Shown here one piece after another: positions 1 through 5,065 of a DNA stretch of 10,699 bases (position 1 is the stretch's first letter; each line of letters starts with the position of its first letter). The DNA lies in assembly GCA_043818555.1 (NCBI GenBank), contig JBDRFP010000020.1:1-10699 (forward strand). Reading direction: 5' to 3'. The stretch comes from JAUYIW01 sp043818555 (GTDB lineage Bacteria; Patescibacteriota; Patescibacteriia; UBA9934). The translations under genes were made by a program, and so were the position numbers. The notes below the pieces were generated by a model. That model saw nothing but the letters and a program-made list of their open reading frames with translations, ran no database searches and was not told the origin of the DNA.

Positions 1-50
1 CCGTTTCACTCCGCACCACGCTGCGCTTTCCTCCCTTCGGTCGTCAGGTC

Positions 51-144
51 ACTTAACAGCGATTATCCGAGAAATCCCTCGGCTCGGGATTTCTCCAAAT
101 TGCTTCGCTACGCTCCGCAACTTCGGATAATCACGATGTTATAC
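51..144 (+). repeat. attC-like structured recombination site (left, end of a preceding cassette)
   Basis: The site opens with ACTTAAC (51-57), which fits the integron R'' box RYYYAAC, and closes with GTTATAC (138-144), which starts with the GTT of an R' box but matches GTTRRRY only partly. A perfect 10-bp stem joins 61-70 to 123-132. Inside are a 10-bp hairpin (69-78 with 86-95, overlapping the outer stem by two bases) and a short TTGC/GCAA hairpin (100-103 with 117-120). The framework CCCTCGGCTCGGG, CCAAATT, AACTTCG recurs in the same order in the site at 1232-1331 while the stems differ. This is what related attC sites look like. An alternative is a REP-like palindromic repeat. Confidence 0.5.
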
Positions 145-221
145 GACATTTGAGAGTGTGCCTTTACTCTAGTAAAAAGTGGGGCTAAATTTATATAAAC
201 GATCTAACCTCTTATCTTGAT

Positions 222-1010
222 ATGGAGAAAAAAATTGTAGAAAAAATATTTGAATCGCACGGTTTAGGTGAAGTGGAGTCCGTTGCAAATATTGAAATCG
301 GCTTCACAAACAAGGTCTATATTGTGAATGACGCTTATATTCTCAAAGTTTGTGAAGATGAAAGCAATGAACAGAAGTTTGAAAGCGAGGTATTTTTCTA
401 CAATTTTTTTAAAGATAAAATTCCTGTTCCTAAAATCAAAGTTTTTGACAAATCCAAAAGTATTTATGGCAAATTTTTCATGATTTACCCCAAGATTGAG
501 GGCGACAATCTGTATGCAAAATGGCATTTGTTAAGCAATGAGCAAAGAAAAATCATCATCAAACAGCTTTGCGATATTCTGAAAGTTATAAACAAATCGC
601 CATACGATGAATTTTTGCAAAAGTTTGATGTAAATTTTTCGGACAACTGGCACGATAAGATACTCAACCAAATCCAAAACTCATTAAAGAAAATAGAAGA
701 AAAGAAACTTCTGTCCTTTGAATTTATCAAAGCCATCAAAAAATTCGTGGACGACAATCATAATGTTCTTAAAGAACAAAAAATGGCCTTTGTGTATTGG
801 GATGCTCACTTTGATAATATTCTTGTTCAAGACACAAAGATTGTCGGAATTTTAGATTTTGAGAGGACAGAAGTTTCTTCAATGGATTTCGTTTTGGATA
901 TTATCAAAAGAATGGTTGAGTATCCGAAAAAGTATATGTCCGAAAAATTTGAAAAATTTGCCAAAAAAGAAGACTACGCCGATCTCTTAAAATGGTTTCA
1001 GGAATTTTAA
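222..1010 (+). CDS. Aminoglycoside phosphotransferase (APH/choline kinase-like) family protein, possibly truncated
   Basis: The 262-aa product has the layout of the APH kinase fold. The N-lobe contains a nucleotide-loop-like NIEIGFTNKVYIV (about 23-35) and the lysine in YILKV (39-43). The C-lobe contains VYWDAHFDNIL, matching the catalytic loop HxDxxxxN with Tyr in place of the usual His, and then GILDFE, matching the metal-binding Asp segment. Such enzymes transfer phosphate from ATP to a small hydroxylated substrate. The substrate here is unknown and antibiotic resistance is not implied. No clear Shine-Dalgarno precedes the start, which lies just after an inverted-repeat arm. Base composition is far more AT-rich than the neighbours. 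The frame stays open in sense after two TAA codons, so the natural C terminus is probably missing. Family is fairly sure; function is not. Confidence 0.75.
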   Translation: MEKKIVEKIFESHGLGEVESVANIEIGFTNKVYIVNDAYILKVCEDESNEQKFESEVFFYNFFKDKIPVPKIKVFDKSKSIYGKFFMIYPKIEGDNLYAKWHLLSNEQRKIIIKQLCDILKVINKSPYDEFLQKFDVNFSDNWHDKILNQIQNSLKKIEEKKLLSFEFIKAIKKFVDDNHNVLKEQKMAFVYWDAHFDNILVQDTKIVGILDFERTEVSSMDFVLDIIKRMVEYPKKYMSEKFEKFAKKEDYADLLKWFQEF

Positions 1011-1160
1011 ACAGAACTTTTTGAATTTTAAAATTTGGATAAGAGGTTAGATCTTTATGCAGTTGAACACGATTTAGATACTTTGATTTGGTATCCGAAT
1101 TCTAAAGAGGTTAAGCAAATGATAGCCAAAACAGTGAAGTATGACAGCCCCACTTTTTAG
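1011..1160 (+). pseudogene. In-frame C-terminal continuation of the phosphotransferase, cut off by two TAA codons
   Basis: Directly in frame after the stop at 1008-1010 the sequence reads TELFEF, then a second TAA (1029-1031), then about 42 codons beginning NLDKRLDLYAVEHDLDTLIW and ending KYDSPTF before TAG at 1158-1160. The composition, the lack of a frameshift and the helical character fit the missing C-terminal helices of an APH-type protein. Both TAAs are one base from AAA (Lys) or from TAT/TAC (Tyr). The simplest reading is a gene broken by two nonsense changes; readthrough or recoding is possible but nothing in the sequence supports it. The end overlaps the right-hand inverted-repeat arms. 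Confidence 0.65.
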
Positions 1161-1231
1161 AACAATGAACGGCACACTCTCAAACGCAAGGGGACGCTGC
1201 GCTTTCGCTCCACTGCGTTACGCTCACCCTC

Positions 1232-1331
1232 GCCTAACAAGGGATATACGGTTCAGCCCTCGGCTCGGGCTTCACCCAAATTTTTCTTCCACTTCGTTCC
1301 AGAAAAACTTCGTATATCCCTAACGTTGTAC
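1232..1331 (+). repeat. attC-like structured recombination site (right, 3' end of the phosphotransferase cassette)
   Basis: GCCTAAC (1232-1238) is a perfect R'' box (RYYYAAC), and GTTGTAC (1325-1331) begins with the conserved GTT. A perfect 11-bp stem pairs 1240-1250 with 1311-1321. Within it lie two hairpins: AGCCC/GGGCT (1255-1259 with 1267-1271) and a 7-bp TTTTTCT/AGAAAAA stem (1281-1287 with 1301-1307). Loop and junction sequences match the site at 51-144 while the paired arms are different, so pairing is conserved rather than sequence. Confidence 0.5.
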
Positions 1332-1516
1332 AAAATAATGAAAAATTCTTTTTGCCCTATTGGGCAAATTGATCAAAGCGACCTTTAGATCGCCCGCTTG
1401 CGGACAGCCCAAAGGTAGTCCCTACATCGAAGGGCTTGGAGGCGCCCAGCCCCAGGGGCAGAACGATAAGATTTCTCACGTTCGTTCGAAATGGTGAGGC
1501 GACACTGTCAACTCAA
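1332..1516. other. Non-coding stretch between the cassette and khpA, with short palindromes
   Basis: No credible gene is visible. A 7-bp palindrome pairs TTTGCCC (1351-1357) with GGGCAAA (1362-1368). Farther on are small inverted pairs: ATTTC/GAAAT (1471-1475 with 1488-1492) and CTCAC/GTGAG (1475-1479 with 1494-1498). No start codon with a ribosome binding site leads into an open frame of useful length. It could be a decayed cassette end or plain spacer. Confidence 0.4.
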
Positions 1517-1548
1517 AGAAAAACACGACCCGCAAAGGCCGTGTTTTT
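1517..1548 (-). terminator. Terminator of khpA
   Basis: AAAAACACG (1519-1527) pairs with CGTGTTTTT (1540-1548) around a short GC-rich core. The A and T runs on both sides let it work as a rho-independent terminator in either direction. It lies 8 bases after the khpA stop. Confidence 0.75.
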
Positions 1549-1556
1549 CGTTTTGT

Positions 1557-1898
1557 TTAGAATGACAGATTGTCGACTACAGAAGTATCTGTATCGGCAT
1601 CGTCTGCTACTGGGGCCTCTTCGCGCTCGCGTGGGACGCGGGGGCCACGGGAACCTTCTGGTTCAAAGATTTTCAGATTAACTCGGGCATTGTTCTTAGC
1701 TCCTACAATTTTGAGAAGCGTTCGGATAGATCGAGCGGTCTGTCCGCTGCGTCCGATTACATAGCCCATATCCTCTGCGTTGATGTGCAGGGTGATTAGT
1801 ACACCGCGCTCATCTATAGTTCGTTCTGTACGCACATCGTCCGGGTGATTCACGATCGCCCGTACTATGTACTCAACGAATTCCTGATCAAATTCCAT
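1557..1898 (-). CDS. khpA: KH-domain RNA-binding protein, KhpA-like
   Basis: The 113-aa product carries a single KH domain. Residues about 45-62 (GYVIGRSGQTARSIRTLL) contain the GxxG loop (Gly-Arg-Ser-Gly) that grips single-stranded RNA, following the typical HPDDV and VLITLHINAEDMG segments. KhpA proteins are usually 75-80 aa; this one has an extra tail of about 35 residues, rich in Arg and Pro, then Asp and Thr. It acts in the cytoplasm; in studied bacteria KhpA partners KhpB and influences cell elongation and small-RNA function. It lies downstream of rpsP, the conserved rpsP-khpA order, but has its own promoter and a leader of about 80 bases. A weak AAGG precedes the ATG. Confidence 0.9.
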   Translation of the reverse strand: MEFDQEFVEYIVRAIVNHPDDVRTERTIDERGVLITLHINAEDMGYVIGRSGQTARSIRTLLKIVGAKNNARVNLKIFEPEGSRGPRVPREREEAPVADDADTDTSVVDNLSF

Positions 1899-1899
1899 A

Positions 1900-1978
1900 C
1901 GCCTTAATCAAGTTGTTAATAAGTTAACAGAATTACTGTAATAGGTCCCGCGATGACTAGCCGCAGCATCTATTACTC
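1900..1978 (-). promoter_or_regulatory. Structured 5' leader of khpA
   Basis: Between the likely transcription start and the ATG lie about 80 untranslated bases. On the minus strand GTAATAG pairs with CTATTAC around a 25-base loop, and an overlapping palindrome around CAGAATTACTG follows. It could simply be spacer or could control translation; no known riboswitch class is recognised. Confidence 0.3.
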
Positions 1979-1984
1979 GGCACT

Positions 1985-2013
1985 AGTATAGCATATTCTT
2001 GTCTGAGCGTCAA
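1985..2013 (-). promoter_or_regulatory. Promoter of khpA
   Basis: On the minus strand, -35 TTGACG (2008-2013) and -10 TATACT (1985-1990) are separated by exactly 17 bases, with a TGC extension directly before the -10. It starts 5 bases after the rpsP stop, so khpA can be transcribed independently of rpsP. Confidence 0.8.
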
Positions 2014-2017
2014 TTCC

Positions 2018-2578
2018 TTATTCTTCGGTTTTTTCTTCAGGCGCATCGTCAGCTTTAACCTCCTCAGCTTCAGGTTTAACCTCCTCGCTTGTCGCAATAA
2101 CCTCCGCGTCCTCAGTCTTAACCTCTGCGTCATCCACTTTAACCTCTTCTACCTCCGTGTCACCGTTATTGCCACTGTCATCGTTTGCAACCTCCGCCTT
2201 AGCTTCCTCGGCCTTCGCAGCCTCCGCTTCCTTAGCCTTCTCGGCATCTGCAGCCTTCTTTTCCTCTGCCGCCGCCTTCTTGCCCTCCGTCTTAGCGGCG
2301 CGCTTCTTGCTGATGGTCACAGACTTCTGCTTAGCGCCTTCAATAATTCCGGCGTTCACAAGCATGTTGTGAACAGTTTCCGAAGGCTGAGCGCCGGAGC
2401 CGATCCAGTGCTTAATGCGCTCTTCATTTAGAGTAATGTTTTCTCCTTCAGCACGCGGATTATAATTTCCCACGATCTCAATGGCATCTGCCCATGGGTC
2501 TTTGTGCTTTTCGATCACCACAATTCGATACTGTGGTTGCTTCTTTTTTCCTGTTCTCGAAAGTCTTATGGTCAACAT
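2018..2578 (-). CDS. rpsP: 30S ribosomal protein S16 with long charged C-terminal extension
   Basis: Residues 1-80 are a standard S16: MLTIRLSRTGKKKQPQYRIV, then the GNYNPR and WIGSGAQPSETV segments. S16 binds 16S rRNA in the 30S body. Typical S16 is 80-90 aa; this protein is 186. The extra 100 residues are low-complexity: first Ala/Lys/Glu (about 90-130), probably one long helix, then an acidic part with recurring EEVK and DDAEV units, mirrored in the DNA by repeated AACCTC-type blocks. The start matches the family, but no clear Shine-Dalgarno precedes it. RimM and TrmD genes, frequent neighbours of rpsP, are absent here. Confidence 0.95.
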   Translation of the reverse strand: MLTIRLSRTGKKKQPQYRIVVIEKHKDPWADAIEIVGNYNPRAEGENITLNEERIKHWIGSGAQPSETVHNMLVNAGIIEGAKQKSVTISKKRAAKTEGKKAAAEEKKAADAEKAKEAEAAKAEEAKAEVANDDSGNNGDTEVEEVKVDDAEVKTEDAEVIATSEEVKPEAEEVKADDAPEEKTEE

Positions 2579-2588
2579 AGCTTAATTA

Positions 2589-2676
2589 GCTTATAGCTTC
2601 GTTAGCTTTTTAGGTTAAAACATATTTTTGAGCCACATCGCCTAACAAGCCAATAAGCTAGCGAAGCTAATGAAGC
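2589..2676 (-). promoter_or_regulatory. Long hairpin in the rpsP leader
   Basis: Bases 2589-2608 and 2655-2676 are inverted copies of each other built from AGCTTCG/TAGCTT words, with one mismatch and a 2-base offset. The pairing continues inward between TAGG (2611-2614) and CCTA (2641-2644). The structure lies in the untranslated leader, ending 11 bases before the ATG, so it could act as an autoregulatory target, as several ribosomal-protein mRNAs do. No known S16 leader motif is recognised. Confidence 0.55.
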
Positions 2677-2691
2677 TCTTACAATGCTCGC

Positions 2692-2720
2692 ATGTTACCT
2701 GACGAGCATAGACTTGTCAA
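2692..2720 (-). promoter_or_regulatory. Promoter of rpsP
   Basis: On the minus strand, perfect -35 TTGACA (2715-2720) and -10 TAACAT (2692-2697), 17-base spacer. No TGN extension. Fires away from the divergent promoter at 2764. Confidence 0.8.
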
Positions 2721-2738
2721 CCCCTGTGGGGGCAAATC

Positions 2739-2751
2739 GGTCATAATGACC
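2739..2751. promoter_or_regulatory. Palindrome between divergent promoters, candidate operator
   Basis: GGTCAT and ATGACC flank a single central A. The 13-bp palindrome lies 12 bases upstream of the -35 of the plus-strand orphan and 18 bases behind the rpsP -35, a usual place for a regulator of either unit. Confidence 0.35.
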
Positions 2752-2763
2752 ATGACAGGCGGT

Positions 2764-2792
2764 TTGACACAATCGACAATTTGTGTTAATAT
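2764..2792 (+). promoter_or_regulatory. Promoter of the Fis-like orphan gene
   Basis: Perfect -35 TTGACA (2764-2769), 17-base spacer, TGT extension and -10 TAATAT (2787-2792). The spacer holds the inverted pair ACACAA/TTGTGT (2767-2772 with 2781-2786). The whole promoter is 25/29 identical to the one at 7308-7336. Confidence 0.85.
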
Positions 2793-2837
2793 TTACGGTC
2801 AATTTCGACAAACCATAAATCCTGAAAGGGAGGAAAA

Positions 2838-3287
2838 ATGGATTCAAGTCAGAAGCGTCCGTTTCATGAGACCATTGTGGACGCAATCAGGAGTTGTCCG
2901 AGTCCATCGACCGGCGAGATTTTCCGTCTGTTCCGGCTTATCCGACAGACGAAGATTCCGAAGGGGCACGACGAGATCGTGGCCGCGATCGACAAGGCGT
3001 TCGACTTCCCCGGCTCTTCCAAGTACGCGCGAGAAGTCAACGCGACCCGCGCGAGTGTGCTCGCGCAGAAGGTCGACGAGCCAAAGGGCGATTTGGCCGA
3101 ATTGGTCGAGTGGCATCGAGCCAAAAGTGAGCGTGAGTTGCTGGAGGCGCTGCTGTTCCAGACCAAGGGCGACAGGGCCAAGGTCGCCGAGGCGCTGCAG
3201 CTCAATCTGTCAGCGCTGAACTTGAAGATTCGCAAGCACAAGCTTGACAGCTTCGCAGTTATCGTCGGTTCCGATTCGCAGGACTAG
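2838..3287 (+). CDS. Small protein with C-terminal Fis-like helix-turn-helix
   Basis: The 149-aa product ends in a segment (about 97-136: ERELLEALLFQTKGDRAKVA, then EALQLNLSALNLKIRKHKL) that follows the pattern of Fis-type HTH domains, where a glycine-containing turn (KGDRAKVAEAL) precedes the recognition helix. This suggests DNA binding, possibly transcriptional control or nucleoid binding. The N-terminal 80 residues are soluble, mostly helical and unrecognised. The gene has a strong promoter, a good ribosome binding site (GGGAGGA, a few bases before ATG) and its own terminator, so it forms a single-gene unit. Codon use is GC-rich and unlike the AT-rich cassette. Full-length homologues cannot be named. 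Confidence 0.8.
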   Translation: MDSSQKRPFHETIVDAIRSCPSPSTGEIFRLFRLIRQTKIPKGHDEIVAAIDKAFDFPGSSKYAREVNATRASVLAQKVDEPKGDLAELVEWHRAKSERELLEALLFQTKGDRAKVAEALQLNLSALNLKIRKHKLDSFAVIVGSDSQD

Positions 3288-3308
3288 CCTTTACGGGCTT
3301 CCTGCCTA

Positions 3309-3356
3309 CCCCACGCTTCGGCGAGCTTAGCTCGCTCCGGCGTGGGGATTTTTTTT
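3309..3356 (+). terminator. Terminator of the Fis-like orphan gene
   Basis: CCCCACGC (3309-3316) pairs with GCGTGGGG (3340-3347); an inner GCGAGC/GCTCGC stem stacks on it, and eight T residues follow (3349-3356). Confidence 0.95.
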
Positions 3357-3358
3357 GA

Positions 3359-3376
3359 CGCTTTCGTGCGAAAGCG
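3359..3376. repeat. Dispersed palindrome, copy 1
   Basis: CGCTTTCG TG CGAAAGCG is a near-perfect palindrome. The same core occurs as a longer 22-bp version at 7264-7285 and in a shorter variant at 3394-3407. Confidence 0.7.
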
Positions 3377-3393
3377 CCCGAGCCTCTTTGGTA

Positions 3394-3407
3394 CTTTCGC
3401 GCGAAAG
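3394..3407. repeat. Dispersed palindrome, copy 2
   Basis: CTTTCGCGCGAAAG is a perfect 14-bp palindrome, 17 bases after copy 1, with CG in place of TG at the centre. Both lie between two facing terminators. Confidence 0.6.
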
Positions 3408-3473
3408 GTTCTAAGCGACCAAGAGTCAATCCAGCTTCGATCTAGCCCTAAACAAGCTCAATCGAAAACATCC

Positions 3474-3503
3474 AAATAAAAACCCCCAACCGGAGCTGGG
3501 GGG
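3474..3503 (-). terminator. Terminator of the 479-aa membrane protein gene
   Basis: Read on the minus strand, CCCCCA (complement of 3497-3502) pairs with TGGGGG (complement of 3483-3488), followed by TTTTTATTT. It begins 5-6 bases after the stop codon. Confidence 0.85.
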
Positions 3504-3508
3504 AAGGG

Positions 3509-4948
3509 CTAGAAGGTTATCTGGGCTGCAATGTGCAGACTCGATCCTTCCTCTGCGTTTTCTAGCGGAACTAGTGCGGCTCCACGAAGTTTGGTGTTCT
3601 TCGAGGTCGCGTAGTTCATTCCTAGGAGCATCTGCGGCCATGCCACGTCGTCCTCTCGCAGGTCGTAGAGCGCCTCGATTCGCGCGTATGGCTCGATTCT
3701 GTCTTCAGACTTCCAGACTACCAGGTACCACCAGCCAAGGCGGGGAACCGTGTCCGTGTCTTCGGGCGTGAGCGACCATGCGAGTTCGGCTTGCATAAGT
3801 AGCCTGTCCATGTCGAGCTCGGCGTAGGTGGCTGCGTTGTGGCGCCAGCCCATTGCCTGTGGGCCAGTTTGACCACTTGCTCCCACACTCGCCTTGCCGC
3901 TAGCGAACTCCACTCGCGCGTGTGCGTCTGGAATCGCGTTCTCTCCGATCTGCATGCCGTCACCGGTCACCAGGCCAAAGTCTACCTTGTGTTTGCCGAG
4001 CGTGTATTTGGCGAACAGTCCCTGATCCACAAGCGGTGCCGTAATTGCGGATCCAACATAGGAGACCTCAGTCATCAGGTGTGGCGGCAAGAGCCTCGAG
4101 AGGCCAACGCTGGTGAAGTAGCGCCCGACCGTGAGGCTGAAGTTCTTGCTTGGCACCCATGCTGCATTGGCCACAATGACCGGCGTAGCTCCGCCCGTTT
4201 CAGATGACGCCATGGCCAGCTTCATGAGGTACGCGGCATGCGGCGAGACCTTGCCGGAAATATCCACGTCGGCTTTCATGATGCTGAGCGCATTCGATTG
4301 AGAATCGGCATGCAAAAGCATCATCATCGCACCGCTCAAGTCCGGCTTCCTGGGGTCAATTGGCGGCCTCTCCATCTCATCGATGGTCAGCACCAGTTCT
4401 GGCACGTCCTCTTCCGGCTTCTCGCCAGCTCGAGCCGACTTCACAAAGAACATGAGCGGAGCGAATACAATCGACAACAGCAGCGTCGCGGCCGCCGCAG
4501 TCTTCACGCACAGTTCGCCAAAGAACCTCACAAGCATCACTTGTAACCTTTCGCCGTCCTCGATCTTGCGCTGCCACACGTGCGCACGATCGTCCTTGGA
4601 CACGCGGTAATCCATGTTGTGTTTTTCTCTGTAGAGTTCTTTGAGGTGGTCCATTTCTTTCTCGATCGCCGCGCGCCTCATATCCAGCGCAACAGGCGTA
4701 AGCACATACAGTAGCGAGAGCGGGAATAAGAATGCGCCGAAGATCAGAGCTGCACCATCTTTCGGGTGCTTGATTGCCAGCACCAGCTGTTCGCAAACAA
4801 ACTGGTACGGAGTTAGCGGGCGGATGCGCTTTTCGTGCTTTCGGCTGCGGATTAGCTCCACATGTCCGTAGATGAGCGCGAAGATGGCGAACAGAATGTT
4901 GGCCGCCAGGGTTGCCTTGCCAATGAAAAGAGCTTCTTGTTCGAACAT
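3509..4948 (-). CDS. Membrane protein with N-terminal membrane segments and a porin-like C-terminal barrel
   Basis: The 479-aa product has hydrophobic segments at about 10-30 and 66-88, a charged helical stretch (90-140), then a third hydrophobic segment (about 148-168) followed by SARAG (171-175), which resembles a signal peptide with an Ala-X-Ala cleavage site. From about 220 to the end it alternates short amphipathic strands and turns. The stretch around VGRYFTSVGLSRLLPP (274-289) recalls phosphate-selective (OprO/P-type) porins, and the last residues LHIAAQITF end in Phe, as outer-membrane barrels do. A cell-envelope role is inferred; the barrel assignment is by eye. It has its own promoter, a strong ribosome binding site (AAAGGAGG, 4953-4960) and a terminator. 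It could instead be an unrelated beta-rich domain. Confidence 0.7.
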   Translation of the reverse strand: MFEQEALFIGKATLAANILFAIFALIYGHVELIRSRKHEKRIRPLTPYQFVCEQLVLAIKHPKDGAALIFGAFLFPLSLLYVLTPVALDMRRAAIEKEMDHLKELYREKHNMDYRVSKDDRAHVWQRKIEDGERLQVMLVRFFGELCVKTAAAATLLLSIVFAPLMFFVKSARAGEKPEEDVPELVLTIDEMERPPIDPRKPDLSGAMMMLLHADSQSNALSIMKADVDISGKVSPHAAYLMKLAMASSETGGATPVIVANAAWVPSKNFSLTVGRYFTSVGLSRLLPPHLMTEVSYVGSAITAPLVDQGLFAKYTLGKHKVDFGLVTGDGMQIGENAIPDAHARVEFASGKASVGASGQTGPQAMGWRHNAATYAELDMDRLLMQAELAWSLTPEDTDTVPRLGWWYLVVWKSEDRIEPYARIEALYDLREDDVAWPQMLLGMNYATSKNTKLRGAALVPLENAEEGSSLHIAAQITF

Positions 4949-4981
4949 GTTGCCTCCTTTGCTCGCATTAGGCGAGGCCTT

Positions 4982-5010
4982 ACTCTAGCGCAAATCAGCC
5001 ATTTTGTCAA
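4982..5010 (-). promoter_or_regulatory. Promoter of the 479-aa membrane protein gene
   Basis: On the minus strand, perfect -35 TTGACA (5005-5010), 17-base spacer and -10 TAGAGT (4982-4987). The -35 directly abuts the T-rich tail of the preceding terminator. Confidence 0.75.
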
Positions 5011-5055
5011 AAATAAAATCCCCGACCGGACGAGCTAGGCTCGTTGGGGTCGGGG
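5011..5055 (-). terminator. Terminator of the 2H phosphoesterase gene
   Basis: On the minus strand CCCCGACC (complement of 5048-5055) pairs with GGTCGGGG (complement of 5020-5027), with an inner ACGAGC/GCTCGT stem, then ATTTTATTT. It starts about 10 bases after the stop codon. Confidence 0.9.
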
Positions 5056-5065
5056 AGGGCTGGCG

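Larger units (their letters stand above)
149..1184. repeat. Three nested inverted-repeat arm pairs around the phosphotransferase gene
   Basis: Three perfect inverted pairs are nested in mirrored order: 149-162 with 1171-1184 (14 bp), 173-186 with 1146-1159 (14 bp), and 201-216 with 1038-1053 (16 bp). The outer gap is similar on both sides (10 versus 11 bases), but the inner gap is 14 bases on the left and 92 on the right. The left end therefore reads as an inverted, internally shortened copy of the 3' end of the gene and its flank. In a transcript the innermost arm would end only 5 bases before the start codon, so it could hide the translation start by pairing with the 3' end. Confidence 0.8.
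139..1325 (+). mobile_element. Putative integron-type gene cassette carrying a phosphotransferase gene
   Basis: Two attC-like sites in the same orientation bracket one plus-strand gene. If recombination falls between G and TT of the GTT in each R' box, the cassette runs from 139 to 1325, about 1.19 kb. The first bases after each junction are alike (TTATAC and TTGTAC). The gene body is strikingly AT-rich compared with the rest of the window, consistent with acquisition. The 13-mer ACGCTGCGCTTTC occurs upstream of both sites (18-30 and 1194-1206), suggesting two cassettes with related 3' ends. No integrase gene lies in the window, so this is inference from site structure. Confidence 0.45.

Noticed and set aside
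1008..1031. Reassigned TAA codon as explanation for the two stops
   Set aside because: Other genes in the window use TAA as an ordinary terminal stop (khpA, pyrD, smc), and known CPR recoding concerns TGA, so a broken or shortened gene is simpler.
1351..1368. TTTGCCC/GGGCAAA palindrome as a terminator
   Set aside because: No T run follows on either strand directly after the stem in the right direction for a gene.
2638..2649. Second exact copy of TCGCCTAACAAG, the start of the right attC-like site (1230-1241)
   Set aside because: It is not followed by the long outer stem or a paired GTT box, and it lies inside the rpsP leader hairpin. Probably chance or a shared short word.
2692..3219. 175-codon plus-strand frame overlapping the Fis-like orphan
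   Set aside because: It begins upstream of the promoter, is Arg/Ser-rich in the manner of shadow frames, and the frame at 2838 has the ribosome binding site and a recognisable domain.
4377..4796. 139-codon frame overlapping the membrane protein gene on the same strand
   Set aside because: Out-of-frame shadow within a gene that has a convincing start, hydrophobic segments and terminator.
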